Assembly: GCF_927798095.1 (NCBI RefSeq)
Contig: NZ_CAKMMF010000036.1
Coordinates: 1 to 50,286 of the forward strand
DNA length: 50,286 bases
Direction of reading: 5' to 3'
Source: Paenibacillus plantiphilus
Lineage (GTDB): Bacteria; Bacillota; Bacilli; Paenibacillales; Paenibacillaceae
Both the position numbers and the translations under genes were made by a program. Within the stretch, counting starts at the first letter, position 1, and the number at the start of each line of letters is the position of its first letter. Positions 37,954 through 46,808 of this stretch are shown one piece after another. The notes under the pieces were generated by a model. It had not been told where the DNA came from and made no database searches. It was given only the letters and a program-made list of their open reading frames with translations.

Positions 37954-39765
37954 CTCATTTTGCTTCGCTTTCAACCACTTTGGAGCGCCCTTGTTTTTGC
38001 GATTGCGTTCCTGCTCCCGCTTCGATTGAACCGGTTTGACTGATTTGGCAGGCTTGCCCGCTTTATCAGTTGGAGCAGATTTGCCGGCTTTACCGGATGG
38101 AGCCGACTTCCCTCTGCTCCCCGGAGCCGCGGCAGCACCTTTCCTTGCTCCGAATTCGCGAGGCAGTCTCTCCCCGCCCTGTTCACTGAGACGATCAGCA
38201 GGCTGCCCCTGGATGAATGGCTGGCCGCTGCGACGATTATCCAGCTGCTTTCCTGTTGCAGGCAGCGTCGAAGAGCTGCGTTCATTCGACGGCGTGTGCA
38301 GCCCGTCGCTGCCACTCGATGAAAGGCGCGATCCGCTATTGCGATCACTCCATGAGGAACGCGACCCGTCGCGATCACTCGACGAAGAGCGCGACCCATC
38401 GCGATCACTCGACGAAGAGCGCGACCCGTCGCGATCACTTGATGAGGGGCGCGATCCGCTACTGCGATCACTCCACGAGGAACGCGCCTCGTCTTCGCGA
38501 CCGTATGACGAAGGGCGCCCCCCGCTGTTGCGATCATTCCACGATGAACGCGACCCGTCACGGCTGCTCGACGAAGAGCGGCTTCCACTGCGGTCACTTC
38601 CAAGCTCCTCAGGATCACACAGCCGTCCGCGATACATCACCTTTTCCTGCAGGTTGATTCCAAGCTGCTTGCGGAACTTGTTCATAATAAAAATCTGCTG
38701 CGGCGTCACTATCGTAACTACCGTCCCTGGCTTGCCCATTCTGCCGGTTCGGCCGGCACGATGCACATAATGATCCGTATCTGAAGCCGGATCGAGCTGA
38801 ACGACCAGCGGCAAATCCACAATATCCAGCCCTCTTGCAGCGACATCTGTCGCCAGCAGCAGCTTGCAGCGTCCATCTCGGAAGCGCGCAAGCGTTGCAG
38901 CACGCTTCTGCTTGTCCGCATCTCCGTATATCGTTGCAATATTGAAGCCTTCATAGCCGAATTTCGATTCGTAGTTGGCGATCTCATCCGTGTCGTTAAT
39001 AAACATCAATGCGGAAGATGGATTCAACAGCCGTATAAGCCTGCGTGCAGTATCCACCTTGTCCCGCTTGTCGCAGACGAGGTAATAATGATTCACCTGG
39101 CTGGGCACTTCCTGCTCGGCGCTCACATCCACCCGCTTAGGCTCGCGCATCCATTGCTCTTCAATCGTCACTATCTCGGGAGGACGAGTCGCCGAAAAGA
39201 ATGCAAGCCCGCGATCACGCACCATGCCCTTAAGCAGAATCTTTACTTCCTTGGTGGAGCCAAGGCTGAATACCTGATCCGCTTCATCCACGATCAACAG
39301 ACGTATATGATGCAGCTTCAGCTTCCCTGCTGCTACAATTTCATGAATTCGACCAGGTGTGCCGACAACAATATGCGGATGCTGCTTGAGCTTGTCCACT
39401 TGCCGCTGCATGGATGCGCCTCCGATTAACTGATGCACCTTGACACCCAGCGCTTCCCCGTAGCTCTCCGCTACACGGAAAATTTGCATGGCAAGCTCCT
39501 GTGTTGGCGCAATCGCCATCACTTGAACCAATGAGCTGGATGTATCGACCTTCTGCAGCGCTGGCAGCATATAGGCCAGCGTCTTGCCACTTCCTGTCTG
39601 CGACTTCGCAGACACATCCGAGCCTTCCAGCAGCGCTGGAATAGCAGCAGCCTGAACCGGTGTCGGCGTATTCAGCCCATTTGTCCTGAGCTGGTCGATC
39701 AGTATTTGATGGACGCCAAGCGCTTCCCAAGATATGTCTTCGCTTTGATCCCTGTTGTCATTCAT
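37933..39765 (-). CDS. DEAD-box RNA helicase with SR-like repeat tail
   Basis: 610 residues. The core (1-390) has all motifs: Q (TPTPVQ), I (SQTGSGKT), Ia (APTQELAMQ), Ib (GTPGR), II (VDEAD), III (SAT), V (ATDVAARGLDI) and VI (HRAGRTGR). It unwinds RNA with ATP. From about 400 the tail is disordered: Ser/Arg/Asp-rich 10-residue repeats (SRSSSSDRDG and variants), then a Lys/Ala/Pro/Gly-rich basic end. The ATG at 39765 has GAGGGA upstream; a TTG 18 nt earlier does not. It may act in cold-shock or RNA turnover like other Bacillota DEAD-box proteins (inference). Confidence 0.93.
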   Translation of the reverse strand: MNDNRDQSEDISWEALGVHQILIDQLRTNGLNTPTPVQAAAIPALLEGSDVSAKSQTGSGKTLAYMLPALQKVDTSSSLVQVMAIAPTQELAMQIFRVAESYGEALGVKVHQLIGGASMQRQVDKLKQHPHIVVGTPGRIHEIVAAGKLKLHHIRLLIVDEADQVFSLGSTKEVKILLKGMVRDRGLAFFSATRPPEIVTIEEQWMREPKRVDVSAEQEVPSQVNHYYLVCDKRDKVDTARRLIRLLNPSSALMFINDTDEIANYESKFGYEGFNIATIYGDADKQKRAATLARFRDGRCKLLLATDVAARGLDIVDLPLVVQLDPASDTDHYVHRAGRTGRMGKPGTVVTIVTPQQIFIMNKFRKQLGINLQEKVMYRGRLCDPEELGSDRSGSRSSSSSRDGSRSSWNDRNSGGRPSSYGREDEARSSWSDRSSGSRPSSSDRDGSRSSSSDRDGSRSSSSDRDGSRSSWSDRNSGSRLSSSGSDGLHTPSNERSSSTLPATGKQLDNRRSGQPFIQGQPADRLSEQGGERLPREFGARKGAAAAPGSRGKSAPSGKAGKSAPTDKAGKPAKSVKPVQSKREQERNRKNKGAPKWLKAKQNEEQKPQS

Positions 39766-39792
39766 GCAAGTCCCTCTTTTCAATATATAAGC

Positions 39793-40566
39793 TTACTTTC
39801 GGTGCAGCCACCTGCTTGCCAAGCGATCTGCCAATCTGGGAAACAGGCCATAGACCCGAATGCCAAGCGATGCGGAGAGCGGCAGATCAACCTCCGGCGT
39901 CCTCCGCATGATTACTTTAACGATTGCTTCTGCCACCTGTTTAGGCTGCAGCATATAACCGCTTACCTTCTTCGCATAGGTTCCCTGCGGGTCGGCAGTA
40001 TGTAAGAACGGGGTGTCTGTAGGACCAGGATTGACCGCTGATACCGCAATGCCAAGGGCAGCAAGCTCAGGTCTCAAAGCATTCGTCAACCCCAGCACCG
40101 CATGCTTCGTCGCTGCATAGGCCGAGGATTTGGGCGTGCTGAGCTTGCCTGCCATCGAAGCGACATTGATAATGTGGCCATTGCCTTGCTTCTCCATAAT
40201 CGGAAGCACCGCTTTAATGCACCGTACAATCCCCATATAATTCGTATTCATCATCTGCTCGAACCGTTCGATCGATGCCTCAGCGAAAGGCTCGAATAAT
40301 CCATAGCCTGCATTGTTCAGCAGGACATCAATTCGCCCGTATTTCTCAGCAATCTCGTTAATGACCCTTGCGGTTTCATCCCTGTCGGTTACGTCCAGCT
40401 TGAAGCAGCCATGTTCGGACGGAATAAAAGCCGCAGCTTCCAACAATTTGCGTTCATTTCGCCCAGTCAGAATCGGAATAGCTCCGCGCGCTGCCAGCAG
40501 CTTGGCTGTCTCAGCGCCTATGCCGCTGGTCGCACCTGTTATAAGCACGATTTTTCCATTTATCAC
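39793..40566 (-). CDS. Short-chain dehydrogenase/reductase
   Basis: 257 residues, classical SDR. TGATSGIGAE (cofactor loop), TGRNERK (basic residue after strand 2, suggests NADPH), KLDVTD, NNAGYG, catalytic Ser in NVASMAG, and the YAATK pair. The substrate cannot be read from the sequence. GTG start with AGGTGAT 5 nt upstream. It stops 27 bp before the helicase start on the same strand, so the two may share a transcript. Confidence 0.92.
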   Translation of the reverse strand: MINGKIVLITGATSGIGAETAKLLAARGAIPILTGRNERKLLEAAAFIPSEHGCFKLDVTDRDETARVINEIAEKYGRIDVLLNNAGYGLFEPFAEASIERFEQMMNTNYMGIVRCIKAVLPIMEKQGNGHIINVASMAGKLSTPKSSAYAATKHAVLGLTNALRPELAALGIAVSAVNPGPTDTPFLHTADPQGTYAKKVSGYMLQPKQVAEAIVKVIMRRTPEVDLPLSASLGIRVYGLFPRLADRLASRWLHRK

Positions 40567-40645
40567 CGCATATCACCTGCATTCAAGTTTACTTCATGCT
40601 GAACAAATAGGCAAAGCAATAAGCCTGATATCGCCTGAAAACAAA

Positions 40646-40669
40646 CAAAAAAGCTCCCGCAGGAGCTTA
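40646..40669 (-). terminator. Intrinsic terminator of the CheX-like gene
   Basis: AAGCTCC, 4-nt loop, GGAGCTT, then six T on the minus strand, just after the stop at 40677. Confidence 0.85.
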
Positions 40670-40676
40670 AAACATG

Positions 40677-41138
40677 TTACGATGCAACTAACACTTGGAT
40701 GTCCAGCTCTCCAATTCCCTCCATTATCAGTGGAATTGTAAGTGCCCTCTGCGCTGTGAATCCGGCTGATTGCGCGGAATGCATGACTTTGGGAGGAGTG
40801 ATATCAACTCGCACTCCCTGATTGTACAGTATTGTGCTTGCATTGCCGCTGATCATGTTGCCAAGCTCTGAGATTGCGCTTCTGCCAATATCATCAATTT
40901 CAGAAATGGTGTAACCGCCCATCATCGCAGATATCATTTTCAGAGCTACCTCTTCACTTAATCCGAATACAATATCACCGTTCATCTGCCCGTTCAGGCC
41001 TATCTGAATCCAAATATAGTTCTCAACGAACTTTACGTCCTTAACGCCCAGTTTACCGGTGGCCGGTCGAATTTGAATCACCTGCTCGATGACAACCCTT
41101 GCGGACTCTAAGAAGGGATTAATGTATTCAGCATTCAT
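40677..41138 (-). CDS. cheX: CheX-like chemotaxis phosphatase
   Basis: 153 residues, usual length for CheX. The family removes phosphate from CheY-P. The helix AISELGNMISGNAST carries the ExxN phosphatase motif (Glu and Asn, residues about 91-94), and ISAMMGGY precedes it. No other chemotaxis gene is in the window, so it is an orphan here. The ATG is used although AAGGGG is 12 nt away. Confidence 0.82.
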   Translation of the reverse strand: MNAEYINPFLESARVVIEQVIQIRPATGKLGVKDVKFVENYIWIQIGLNGQMNGDIVFGLSEEVALKMISAMMGGYTISEIDDIGRSAISELGNMISGNASTILYNQGVRVDITPPKVMHSAQSAGFTAQRALTIPLIMEGIGELDIQVLVAS

Positions 41139-41290
41139 CGTGAAGTTGCACCCCTTTTCGACTAGATTCGTGTATCGACTTGTTACAATTTATTATACTA
41201 AAATAGTTAGGACAAGTATACTATTCCTTTTATATATCTGAGCTAAAATTCATAGACCTTGTAGAACTTAAGACCCACAGGAGGTTAAGC

Positions 41291-42289
41291 ATGCCAAACG
41301 TTTGGACTCATTTAATTTTCGGGCAAAAGGTTATGGAGTCGCTAGGTGAGCAGCAGTTTATTGCAGCCCCGCATCAGCTTCGTATGTTCAATATGGGATG
41401 TCAGGGACCCGACTTTCTTTTCTACCATCATTTCCTGCCCTGGCAGAGGGATAAAACAATGAACAAGCTGGGCAGTGATATGCACAATTACAGCTGTGGC
41501 CCTGTCATTATGGACTTGCTGGATGCTGTCAGCGGCTCGGCTCGGTCCGATTCGGATCCCGCGCTTGTGTATGTGCTGGGCTTTGTGCTTCATCATGTGC
41601 TGGATCGCAATATGCATCCTTATGTGTTCAGTCGGTCCGGCTTTCGCAAATGGGATCATCAGCGCTTCGAGGTCATGATGGACACTCTCATTGTCCGCAA
41701 GCTTCTTGGCATAGAAACGTGGAAAACAGAGGTTTGGCGTGAAATTAATATAGACGGGGCGCTTCCTGAGACGATTATAGACGCCTTTGAGCAAATTACA
41801 GCCGTTTATTACCCCGAGCTCAGCCCCAAGGTCAGAAGGGAATACTGGCAGGGAGCCATCCGCGATATGGTTCGCGCACAGCGGCTATTCCATGATCCAA
41901 GCGGCATTCGCAGACTGCTGACCTTCGGCCAGATAACGCCTTTGGTGTATAAACGGAATGTCCCTCCCCTGGATATCTTGAACGAGTCACGCAGTCCTTG
42001 GCTCGATCCCGTAGCGGGCAAGCATAAGAATACAGATAGCGTCTGGGATCTGTGGGATCAGGCGATGGATGACGGCAAAGCTGTAATTGCTGCCATTCTT
42101 GCGTGGTTTCAGGGACAGCAGCAGGGGGAACAGCAGTTGATTCGCAGCAGCGAATCTCTGACTCTAACAGCGCCATTGCGCGAAGCAGCCGCAGCGCTAA
42201 TCGGCAGCCGTTCCTATGAAACCGGGCTGTCTTGCGACAGTGGAGCCGCAATACGGCATGCTGATCCGATCTGGCCAGCTGCCAAATAG
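41291..42289 (+). CDS. Zinc-dependent phospholipase C-family protein
   Basis: 332 residues. The metal-ligand pattern of the S1-P1/phospholipase C fold is seen: VWTHLIFG near the start, GCQGPDFLFYHHF, DMHNYS and GFVLHHVLDRNMHPY. No signal peptide, so it is likely cytoplasmic, unlike secreted clostridial enzymes. AGGAGG is 6 nt before the ATG. Substrate and role are unknown; related proteins are common in Paenibacillus and Bacillus. Confidence 0.82.
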   Translation: MPNVWTHLIFGQKVMESLGEQQFIAAPHQLRMFNMGCQGPDFLFYHHFLPWQRDKTMNKLGSDMHNYSCGPVIMDLLDAVSGSARSDSDPALVYVLGFVLHHVLDRNMHPYVFSRSGFRKWDHQRFEVMMDTLIVRKLLGIETWKTEVWREINIDGALPETIIDAFEQITAVYYPELSPKVRREYWQGAIRDMVRAQRLFHDPSGIRRLLTFGQITPLVYKRNVPPLDILNESRSPWLDPVAGKHKNTDSVWDLWDQAMDDGKAVIAAILAWFQGQQQGEQQLIRSSESLTLTAPLREAAAALIGSRSYETGLSCDSGAAIRHADPIWPAAK

Positions 42290-42361
42290 CTACGACTGAA
42301 CCAGCCTATCTGCCAGGAATTGTTCCGTGAACTTGCATGGTAAAGTTATACGCTACTTTTA

Positions 42362-42398
42362 AAAGCGGCTGGCAGAGTTAGTCCCCTGCCAGCCGCTT
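42362..42398. terminator. Bidirectional terminator
   Basis: A 14-bp perfect stem (AAAGCGGCTGGCAG and complement, 10-nt loop) separates two convergent genes. Confidence 0.8.
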
Positions 42399-42413
42399 TC
42401 GCAATGTCCCCCT

Positions 42414-43415
42414 CTATACAGCCAAAGCCTTCGTTCTCCGATAGCGAATCCGAATCAGTCTCAGGCGATCATACAAGGAATCAACTGGCTTGCCTTGCTC
42501 GGAATTATCGCCGTATACTTTGTGCAGCACCGGCTTCAAATAGCGGTCGCCAACGCTGAGCAGCGCATCCCATACGAGTCGCTGCTCAGCCTCAGTCACA
42601 TGCTCCAGCTCACGCTCGATCAAAGGCTCCAAATCATAGCCCTCGCTCTCCAGCTTCTCAATTCGCTCCAACAGATCACGCCGCTGCAATTGAAGCGCCG
42701 CCTGAAGCTCATCCAGCGTTTTCCCTGCCGCTATAGCATCCAGCAACGCTCGCTTCTCCTGCTGCCTGTCCATCTGCTGCTTGTACTTGCCCTCCTTCTG
42801 CTTAAGCATCCATCTTATATAATCCTTCTCATCCAGCGCTTCCTCGACCCAGTCCAATGGAAATGAAGCTGTCCCTTGAAAGTCGCGTGTAATCGCAATA
42901 ACTTCATCTCCATAAGCAGACTGCTTCGTCTCTCCCCAGCCCGGAATCTGCACCAGCTCATGCAGCTCGTGAGGTATAAAAGCGCTGATCATCAACAGAA
43001 TGCGATTCGTTGCAATGAGATAAGCGGATTTCTTATCCGCTATCGCTCTGCTTCTGCGCCATTCTCTCAATGCATCATACAACATAGGATTCGCGTTCTT
43101 CTCCCCGTAGCACTGCATCAAGGCGAAAGAGCTCCCTTTGCCGTTATCCACACGCCGATCATCCAGCATGCCATCCAGCAGCGGTGTAAAACCACGTCCC
43201 ATCTGCACGGCGATTCCATGACGAAATGCGGTCATCATTTCTTCCCAAGATCCGCCCTCGAACCAAATCGATTGCCCGTCAGCATTCTGCTCTCCGTGCC
43301 CTTCGGTCCATATGACGGACCATGTTCCTTCCTCTTCACAAATGGACAGCTGCGCTTCAGCGCCTCCATCGCCCTCCCAAGCCCTCTCGAACGTGTTCAA
43401 AAAAACGATATGCAT
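42414..43415 (-). CDS. HRDC-domain protein
   Basis: 333 residues. About 1-115 is an unrecognised domain (MHIVFLNTFERAWEGDGG...). About 125-200 is an HRDC domain (LREWRRSRAIADKKSAYLIA, HELHELVQIPGWGETKQSAYG), the nucleic-acid-binding module of RecQ and RNase D. The C-terminal 130 residues are helical and charged and end in a basic tail. No nuclease or helicase motif is present, so it is probably an accessory binding protein. The ATG at 43415 has GGAGG 7 nt upstream; the longer open frame up to 43739 is only leader sequence. Confidence 0.8.
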   Translation of the reverse strand: MHIVFLNTFERAWEGDGGAEAQLSICEEEGTWSVIWTEGHGEQNADGQSIWFEGGSWEEMMTAFRHGIAVQMGRGFTPLLDGMLDDRRVDNGKGSSFALMQCYGEKNANPMLYDALREWRRSRAIADKKSAYLIATNRILLMISAFIPHELHELVQIPGWGETKQSAYGDEVIAITRDFQGTASFPLDWVEEALDEKDYIRWMLKQKEGKYKQQMDRQQEKRALLDAIAAGKTLDELQAALQLQRRDLLERIEKLESEGYDLEPLIERELEHVTEAEQRLVWDALLSVGDRYLKPVLHKVYGDNSEQGKPVDSLYDRLRLIRIRYRRTKALAV

Positions 43416-43483
43416 ACACCAACCTCCATCTTCATCATTTTTCCAAAAAATATGTCGACCGTAGAAGCCAGGAGCAGGGACAA

Positions 43484-43528
43484 CAAAAAAAGCACCTCCC
43501 CAGCCACATAGTGACCAGAGAGGTGCTT
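43484..43528 (-). terminator. Intrinsic terminator inside the HRDC leader
   Basis: AAGCACCTC and GAGGTGCTT form a 9-bp stem with a 21-nt loop, then seven T on the minus strand. No minus-strand gene lies upstream; the only one served is the HRDC gene, 70 bp downstream. This suggests transcription attenuation. Confidence 0.75.
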
Positions 43529-43556
43529 CCTCCCGTTCAACGATTCGATTGCTGCA

Positions 43557-43586
43557 ATCATAGCATAATACTGCTTGATTTAGCAA
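43557..43586 (-). promoter_or_regulatory. Candidate promoter of the HRDC gene
   Basis: TTGCTA (43586-43581), 18-nt spacer, TATGAT (43562-43557) on the minus strand. It places the transcription start just before the leader terminator. Confidence 0.55.
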
Positions 43587-43740
43587 TAGCATACAATGAA
43601 TGAATTGGTATGCTGCTGCTTTTATCAGGAATCGCACACTCTCGGTTGCCCCCTGTTGGCGCGCAATGCTATGATAGTACGAACATGCAATGCGCGTGAA
43701 TATGATGCTTTGTTCAGCAATTGAAGGAGGAAACTGCAAA

Positions 43741-44037
43741 ATGCTGCTGCCTGATTATGATTTTATGTCTGATTCTACTGAGAATACTTCGACTCGCTTT
43801 GTTACGTTCATCACGCCCGGCTACAAAAGGTTTGATCTGGCTATCACCTCGACAAGCCGATTCTACGGCAAGATGCTAGTAACCGATCTCCAGAATGGCC
43901 GCACCGCTATCATCGGTCCAGACGATCTTGAAGAGGAAGGCTACATCGAATATACCTTCAAGCTGACAGAGGAAGAGGCAGCCGAGCTCAGTGAATTTTT
44001 GAGCCTCATAGTGGGAACGGTGAATTTTACCGATTAA
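43741..44037 (+). CDS. Small conserved protein, DUF3055-like
   Basis: 98 residues. The pattern TRFVTFITPGYKRFDLAI, RFYGKMLVTDLQNGRTAIIG and PDDLEEEGYIE resembles the small DUF3055 proteins of Bacillota, of unknown function. I chose the ATG at 43741 with AAGGAGG 10 nt upstream; frame-open sequence to 43690 lacks a site. It is soluble and acidic, and likely shares a transcript with the next small gene. Confidence 0.75.
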   Translation: MLLPDYDFMSDSTENTSTRFVTFITPGYKRFDLAITSTSRFYGKMLVTDLQNGRTAIIGPDDLEEEGYIEYTFKLTEEEAAELSEFLSLIVGTVNFTD

Positions 44038-44087
44038 TCGGGGTACACTGTTACAGTAATAGACTGCTGTTACAGGAGGAATTCACA

Positions 44088-44366
44088 TTGAGCCGTTTCA
44101 TTGATGAGAATCGCCAGCCCTACACCGATCTGTCGACAGTCGAATCACAGCGCAACGATCTTACCGCCGAGGAATTTCCCGAGGGGCCTTATGGCTCGGA
44201 TATACCAGTGCTTGTATTGGGCAAAAGCAAGCCTTGGCGAATCGATCAGCGGCCGTCCAATCGGTTCGACTACGAGAATCGCGAGCTGCACGCTGGCATG
44301 GAACGCGAATATCCCGGCGATAGCGGTCACGGCAATGCCATTCCAGATGCGCTGGATGAACCCTGA
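44088..44366 (+). CDS. Small acidic protein of unknown function
   Basis: 92 residues from a TTG start with AGGAGG 8 nt upstream. Rich in Asp, Glu, Arg and Pro, with no hydrophobic segment. Notable patches are EEFPEGPYGSDIP, GKSKPWRIDQRPSNRF and DYENRELH. I do not recognise a family with confidence. It follows the DUF3055-like gene by 50 bp and ends before a perfect hairpin. Confidence 0.7.
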   Translation: MSRFIDENRQPYTDLSTVESQRNDLTAEEFPEGPYGSDIPVLVLGKSKPWRIDQRPSNRFDYENRELHAGMEREYPGDSGHGNAIPDALDEP

Positions 44367-44392
44367 TTAACACATCAGCGCCCACTGCACTT

Positions 44393-44436
44393 TAGGGGCT
44401 GTTGCAAAGTAGCACACTACTTTGCAACAGCCCCTA
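44393..44436. terminator. Perfect 20-bp hairpin between convergent genes
   Basis: TAGGGGCTGTTGCAAAGTAG is exactly inverted across a 4-nt loop (CACA). It lies between convergent genes and fits a bidirectional terminator, though the flanking T stretches are short. The arm resembles some insertion-sequence ends. Confidence 0.7.
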
Positions 44437-44444
44437 TCTCTATT

Positions 44445-45839
44445 TTACCATTTCAACCGTTCACCGAATACCAACGCATTGCTTAGCTCGCGCCCAGGCG
44501 ATGTAATCGTCTTTCCCTTGTACCACATGCCGGACGATGCCCCGCCATCCAAATTCATTGCCTGCTGCGCCCCCATCGCGACCATAACCTGCGCCCATTG
44601 CTTCATGGTCGCGCCTGACACCGTTACAATCAGGATTGAACCATCCTTCCGTATGGCAATTCCGCTGCGAGCACCGCCGCCAGTCAAAATTTTCGGGTCG
44701 CGGAACCCTTCTGCAGCCGCATTCACCGCCACCTTGCCATCCTTCACAAGCCTTGGTCCAGCACCGACAGCAGTGTGCACATCGCTCCAATCCAGCTTAT
44801 TGCCGTTCATATCCTCATATTTGACGGTGTACGATACTTTATCGCCCACTTCAAAACGGCTCGCTTGTCCAAGCTCCGCGCCCATATAGGCGAGCACATA
44901 GCCATCCTTAGGTATCGCAGCATTCTCATTGCTCGCAATACGTGTGACGATGCCATTTTGCACCACGATAGCCTTTTCCGCCGTAAAACCCAGCTTACCG
45001 CCGCGCTTAGGTGTAAATAATGTTGCTGCCGTTCCTGATGTCGGCTTGCGGTTAATAAAATAGGTGTACCAGCCCCGTTTACCGCCTCCACTGCCTTCCA
45101 CTTCTCCGGAAATTTTCAGCCGCAGCGAATCCATTACTGTGCTTCCATCCCACTTGAAGCCAATCGTTGTCCCCAAGTTGCCCATATGCTCGGCCATCCC
45201 GTCAATGATAAGATTCCCGAATGGATCAGGCGCCCCTCCATAAGCTTCAAAGAATGTTCCGTTAATCGCGATATCCGCATTGTACGCCTTGGCAATACCG
45301 GCAAGCGGCTGGGTGGAGCCTACAGCTCGATCTGCTGCCCCGATTGTTACCGGCGTTCCCTTAGGAATCGTTACTGTGTTAACCGAATATGTTCTGCCTC
45401 CCGCCTTCACCTTTCGAACCTCGAAGGTTGGCTTTACTGCACCTGCTGCCGGCTTCGGTGCCGAAATCGTAATCGGCAGCTTCAGCTGGCCCGTGTAACC
45501 GGCAGAAACAACGGAAACCGTTACTGTTGTTTTACCGGCAGTGGCCGGAAGAAGCACACCTTGTTGATTCACTTTGACAACCGCAGGATTGCCAACCTCA
45601 TATTTGAGCAATACCGGCACAGATGCAGTCAATTTATTGCCGATCATCAGGCGCGATCCCAGCGATAGCTCGATACTGGAAGCTGGATAGGACAATTTGA
45701 CCGCTTCCCGCTGTGTCTCATTATTCGCAAACTTCGCTCTTTCACCAGAAAAAACAACGTCCGCCCCTACAGTCGTCCCTACCAACGAAGCTGCCGCTAT
45801 CGTGCTTATCGCAAACATTTTAAAGTTCCATCTACCCAT
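44445..45839 (-). CDS. Secreted NAGPA-type phosphodiester glycosidase
   Basis: 464 residues. An N-terminal hydrophobic export signal is followed by a Big2-like Ig domain (about 50-130: GVLLPATAGKTTVTVSVVS). The catalytic NAGPA/DUF2233 domain covers about 145-460: INGTFFEAYGGAPDPFGNLI, VGAGPRLVKDGK, GGGARSGIAIRKDGSIL and the hallmark MNLDGGASSGMWYKG near the end. The family cleaves GlcNAc-1-phosphodiester bonds. In Bacillota such enzymes act on wall polymers, so teichoic-acid-like substrates are plausible (inference). GAGGAGA is 7 nt before the ATG. Confidence 0.9.
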   Translation of the reverse strand: MGRWNFKMFAISTIAAASLVGTTVGADVVFSGERAKFANNETQREAVKLSYPASSIELSLGSRLMIGNKLTASVPVLLKYEVGNPAVVKVNQQGVLLPATAGKTTVTVSVVSAGYTGQLKLPITISAPKPAAGAVKPTFEVRKVKAGGRTYSVNTVTIPKGTPVTIGAADRAVGSTQPLAGIAKAYNADIAINGTFFEAYGGAPDPFGNLIIDGMAEHMGNLGTTIGFKWDGSTVMDSLRLKISGEVEGSGGGKRGWYTYFINRKPTSGTAATLFTPKRGGKLGFTAEKAIVVQNGIVTRIASNENAAIPKDGYVLAYMGAELGQASRFEVGDKVSYTVKYEDMNGNKLDWSDVHTAVGAGPRLVKDGKVAVNAAAEGFRDPKILTGGGARSGIAIRKDGSILIVTVSGATMKQWAQVMVAMGAQQAMNLDGGASSGMWYKGKTITSPGRELSNALVFGERLKW

Positions 45840-46086
45840 ATTCCATTCTCCTCATCTCAGCTGTTAGACCTATATTGTTATGTTTTCGGAAATATTCCGT
45901 GGATTATTAATACTTTGGTCTCAATTTTCATAGAAGCAGCTTGTAGATGAAACATTATAACGGCTCCCCTCCCTCCTTCTGCAAAAATATTCGAATTGTT
46001 GAAGAGCAATGGAAATGGGGCGAAGAATCCGATACGATGGATAGGAGATAAAATAAACTTTGCTGTAACAATTGGAGGATTGAATC

Positions 46087-46746
46087 ATGCCGCAATCGTT
46101 TGAAGCCATTCGCAATATTTATTGCGTTGGACGCAACTATGCACTGCACGCTCAGGAATTGGGCAATGAAGCGCCTAAGGAGCCGATGATTTTCGGCAAG
46201 CCAACTCATGCGTTGAGTCCGGCTACTGGCAAGCTGCTGCTGCCAGGCGATATCGGTGAAATCCATTACGAAATAGAGGTCGTCGTCAGAATCGCCAAGA
46301 CCTTTCACAAAGGAATGCCGCTTGATCAATTGATCGACGGTATTGCGCTGGGCATTGATTGGACAGCCAGAGACGTACAGACCAAGCTGAAAGACAAAGC
46401 GCATCCCTGGCTGCTAGCCAAAGGCTTCATCGGTTCAGCCGTATTAACCGAATTCCGCCCCTTTACAGACAGCTCAAGCTTGGAGCAGTTGGAGTTCAGT
46501 CTCATTAAGAATGGCGAAACCGTTCAACATGGCTCACCAACGGACATGCTGTTTACTCTCGATACGCTAGTCGATTTCATTGGCACACGATTAGGACTGG
46601 GAGAAGGAGATATTATCTATACCGGCACACCCGAAGGTGTCGGCGCGGTCGCTGACGAAGATCAATTTGAGCTGCTGCTTAATGACAGGCTTGCTGGACG
46701 TGAGGATCGTTTCGGCCCGCTGTTGGTAGAGCTATCAAACGATTAA
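46087..46746 (+). CDS. Fumarylacetoacetate hydrolase-family protein
   Basis: 219 residues, the single-domain length. Metal ligands are in the family pattern: [10 protein letters not shown] (two glutamates) and [10 protein letters not shown] (aspartate); [10 protein letters not shown] closes the active site, and [14 protein letters not shown] is the typical start. Family members are acylpyruvases, oxaloacetate decarboxylases or hydrolases, so the substrate is open. GGAGG is 8 nt before the ATG. Confidence 0.92.
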   Translation: MPQSFEAIRNIYCVGRNYALHAQELGNEAPKEPMIFGKPTHALSPATGKLLLPGDIGEIHYEIEVVVRIAKTFHKGMPLDQLIDGIALGIDWTARDVQTKLKDKAHPWLLAKGFIGSAVLTEFRPFTDSSSLEQLEFSLIKNGETVQHGSPTDMLFTLDTLVDFIGTRLGLGEGDIIYTGTPEGVGAVADEDQFELLLNDRLAGREDRFGPLLVELSND

Positions 46747-46768
46747 ATACAATGAAATTCTGCATTAA

Positions 46769-46808
46769 AAAACCCGATGATAGTAGTCATTCTACTATCA
46801 TCGGGTTT
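46769..46808. terminator. Bidirectional terminator
   Basis: AAACCCGATGATAGTAG is perfectly inverted across TCATT (17-bp stem). T-rich on plus, and a run of six T on minus. Confidence 0.85.

Noticed and set aside
43484..43586. T-box riboswitch in the HRDC leader
   Set aside because: The conserved TGGNACCGCG-type antiterminator block is missing and the leader is too short.
43416..43739. N-terminal extension of the HRDC protein
   Set aside because: It crosses the predicted promoter and terminator, has no site, and a good start exists at 43415.
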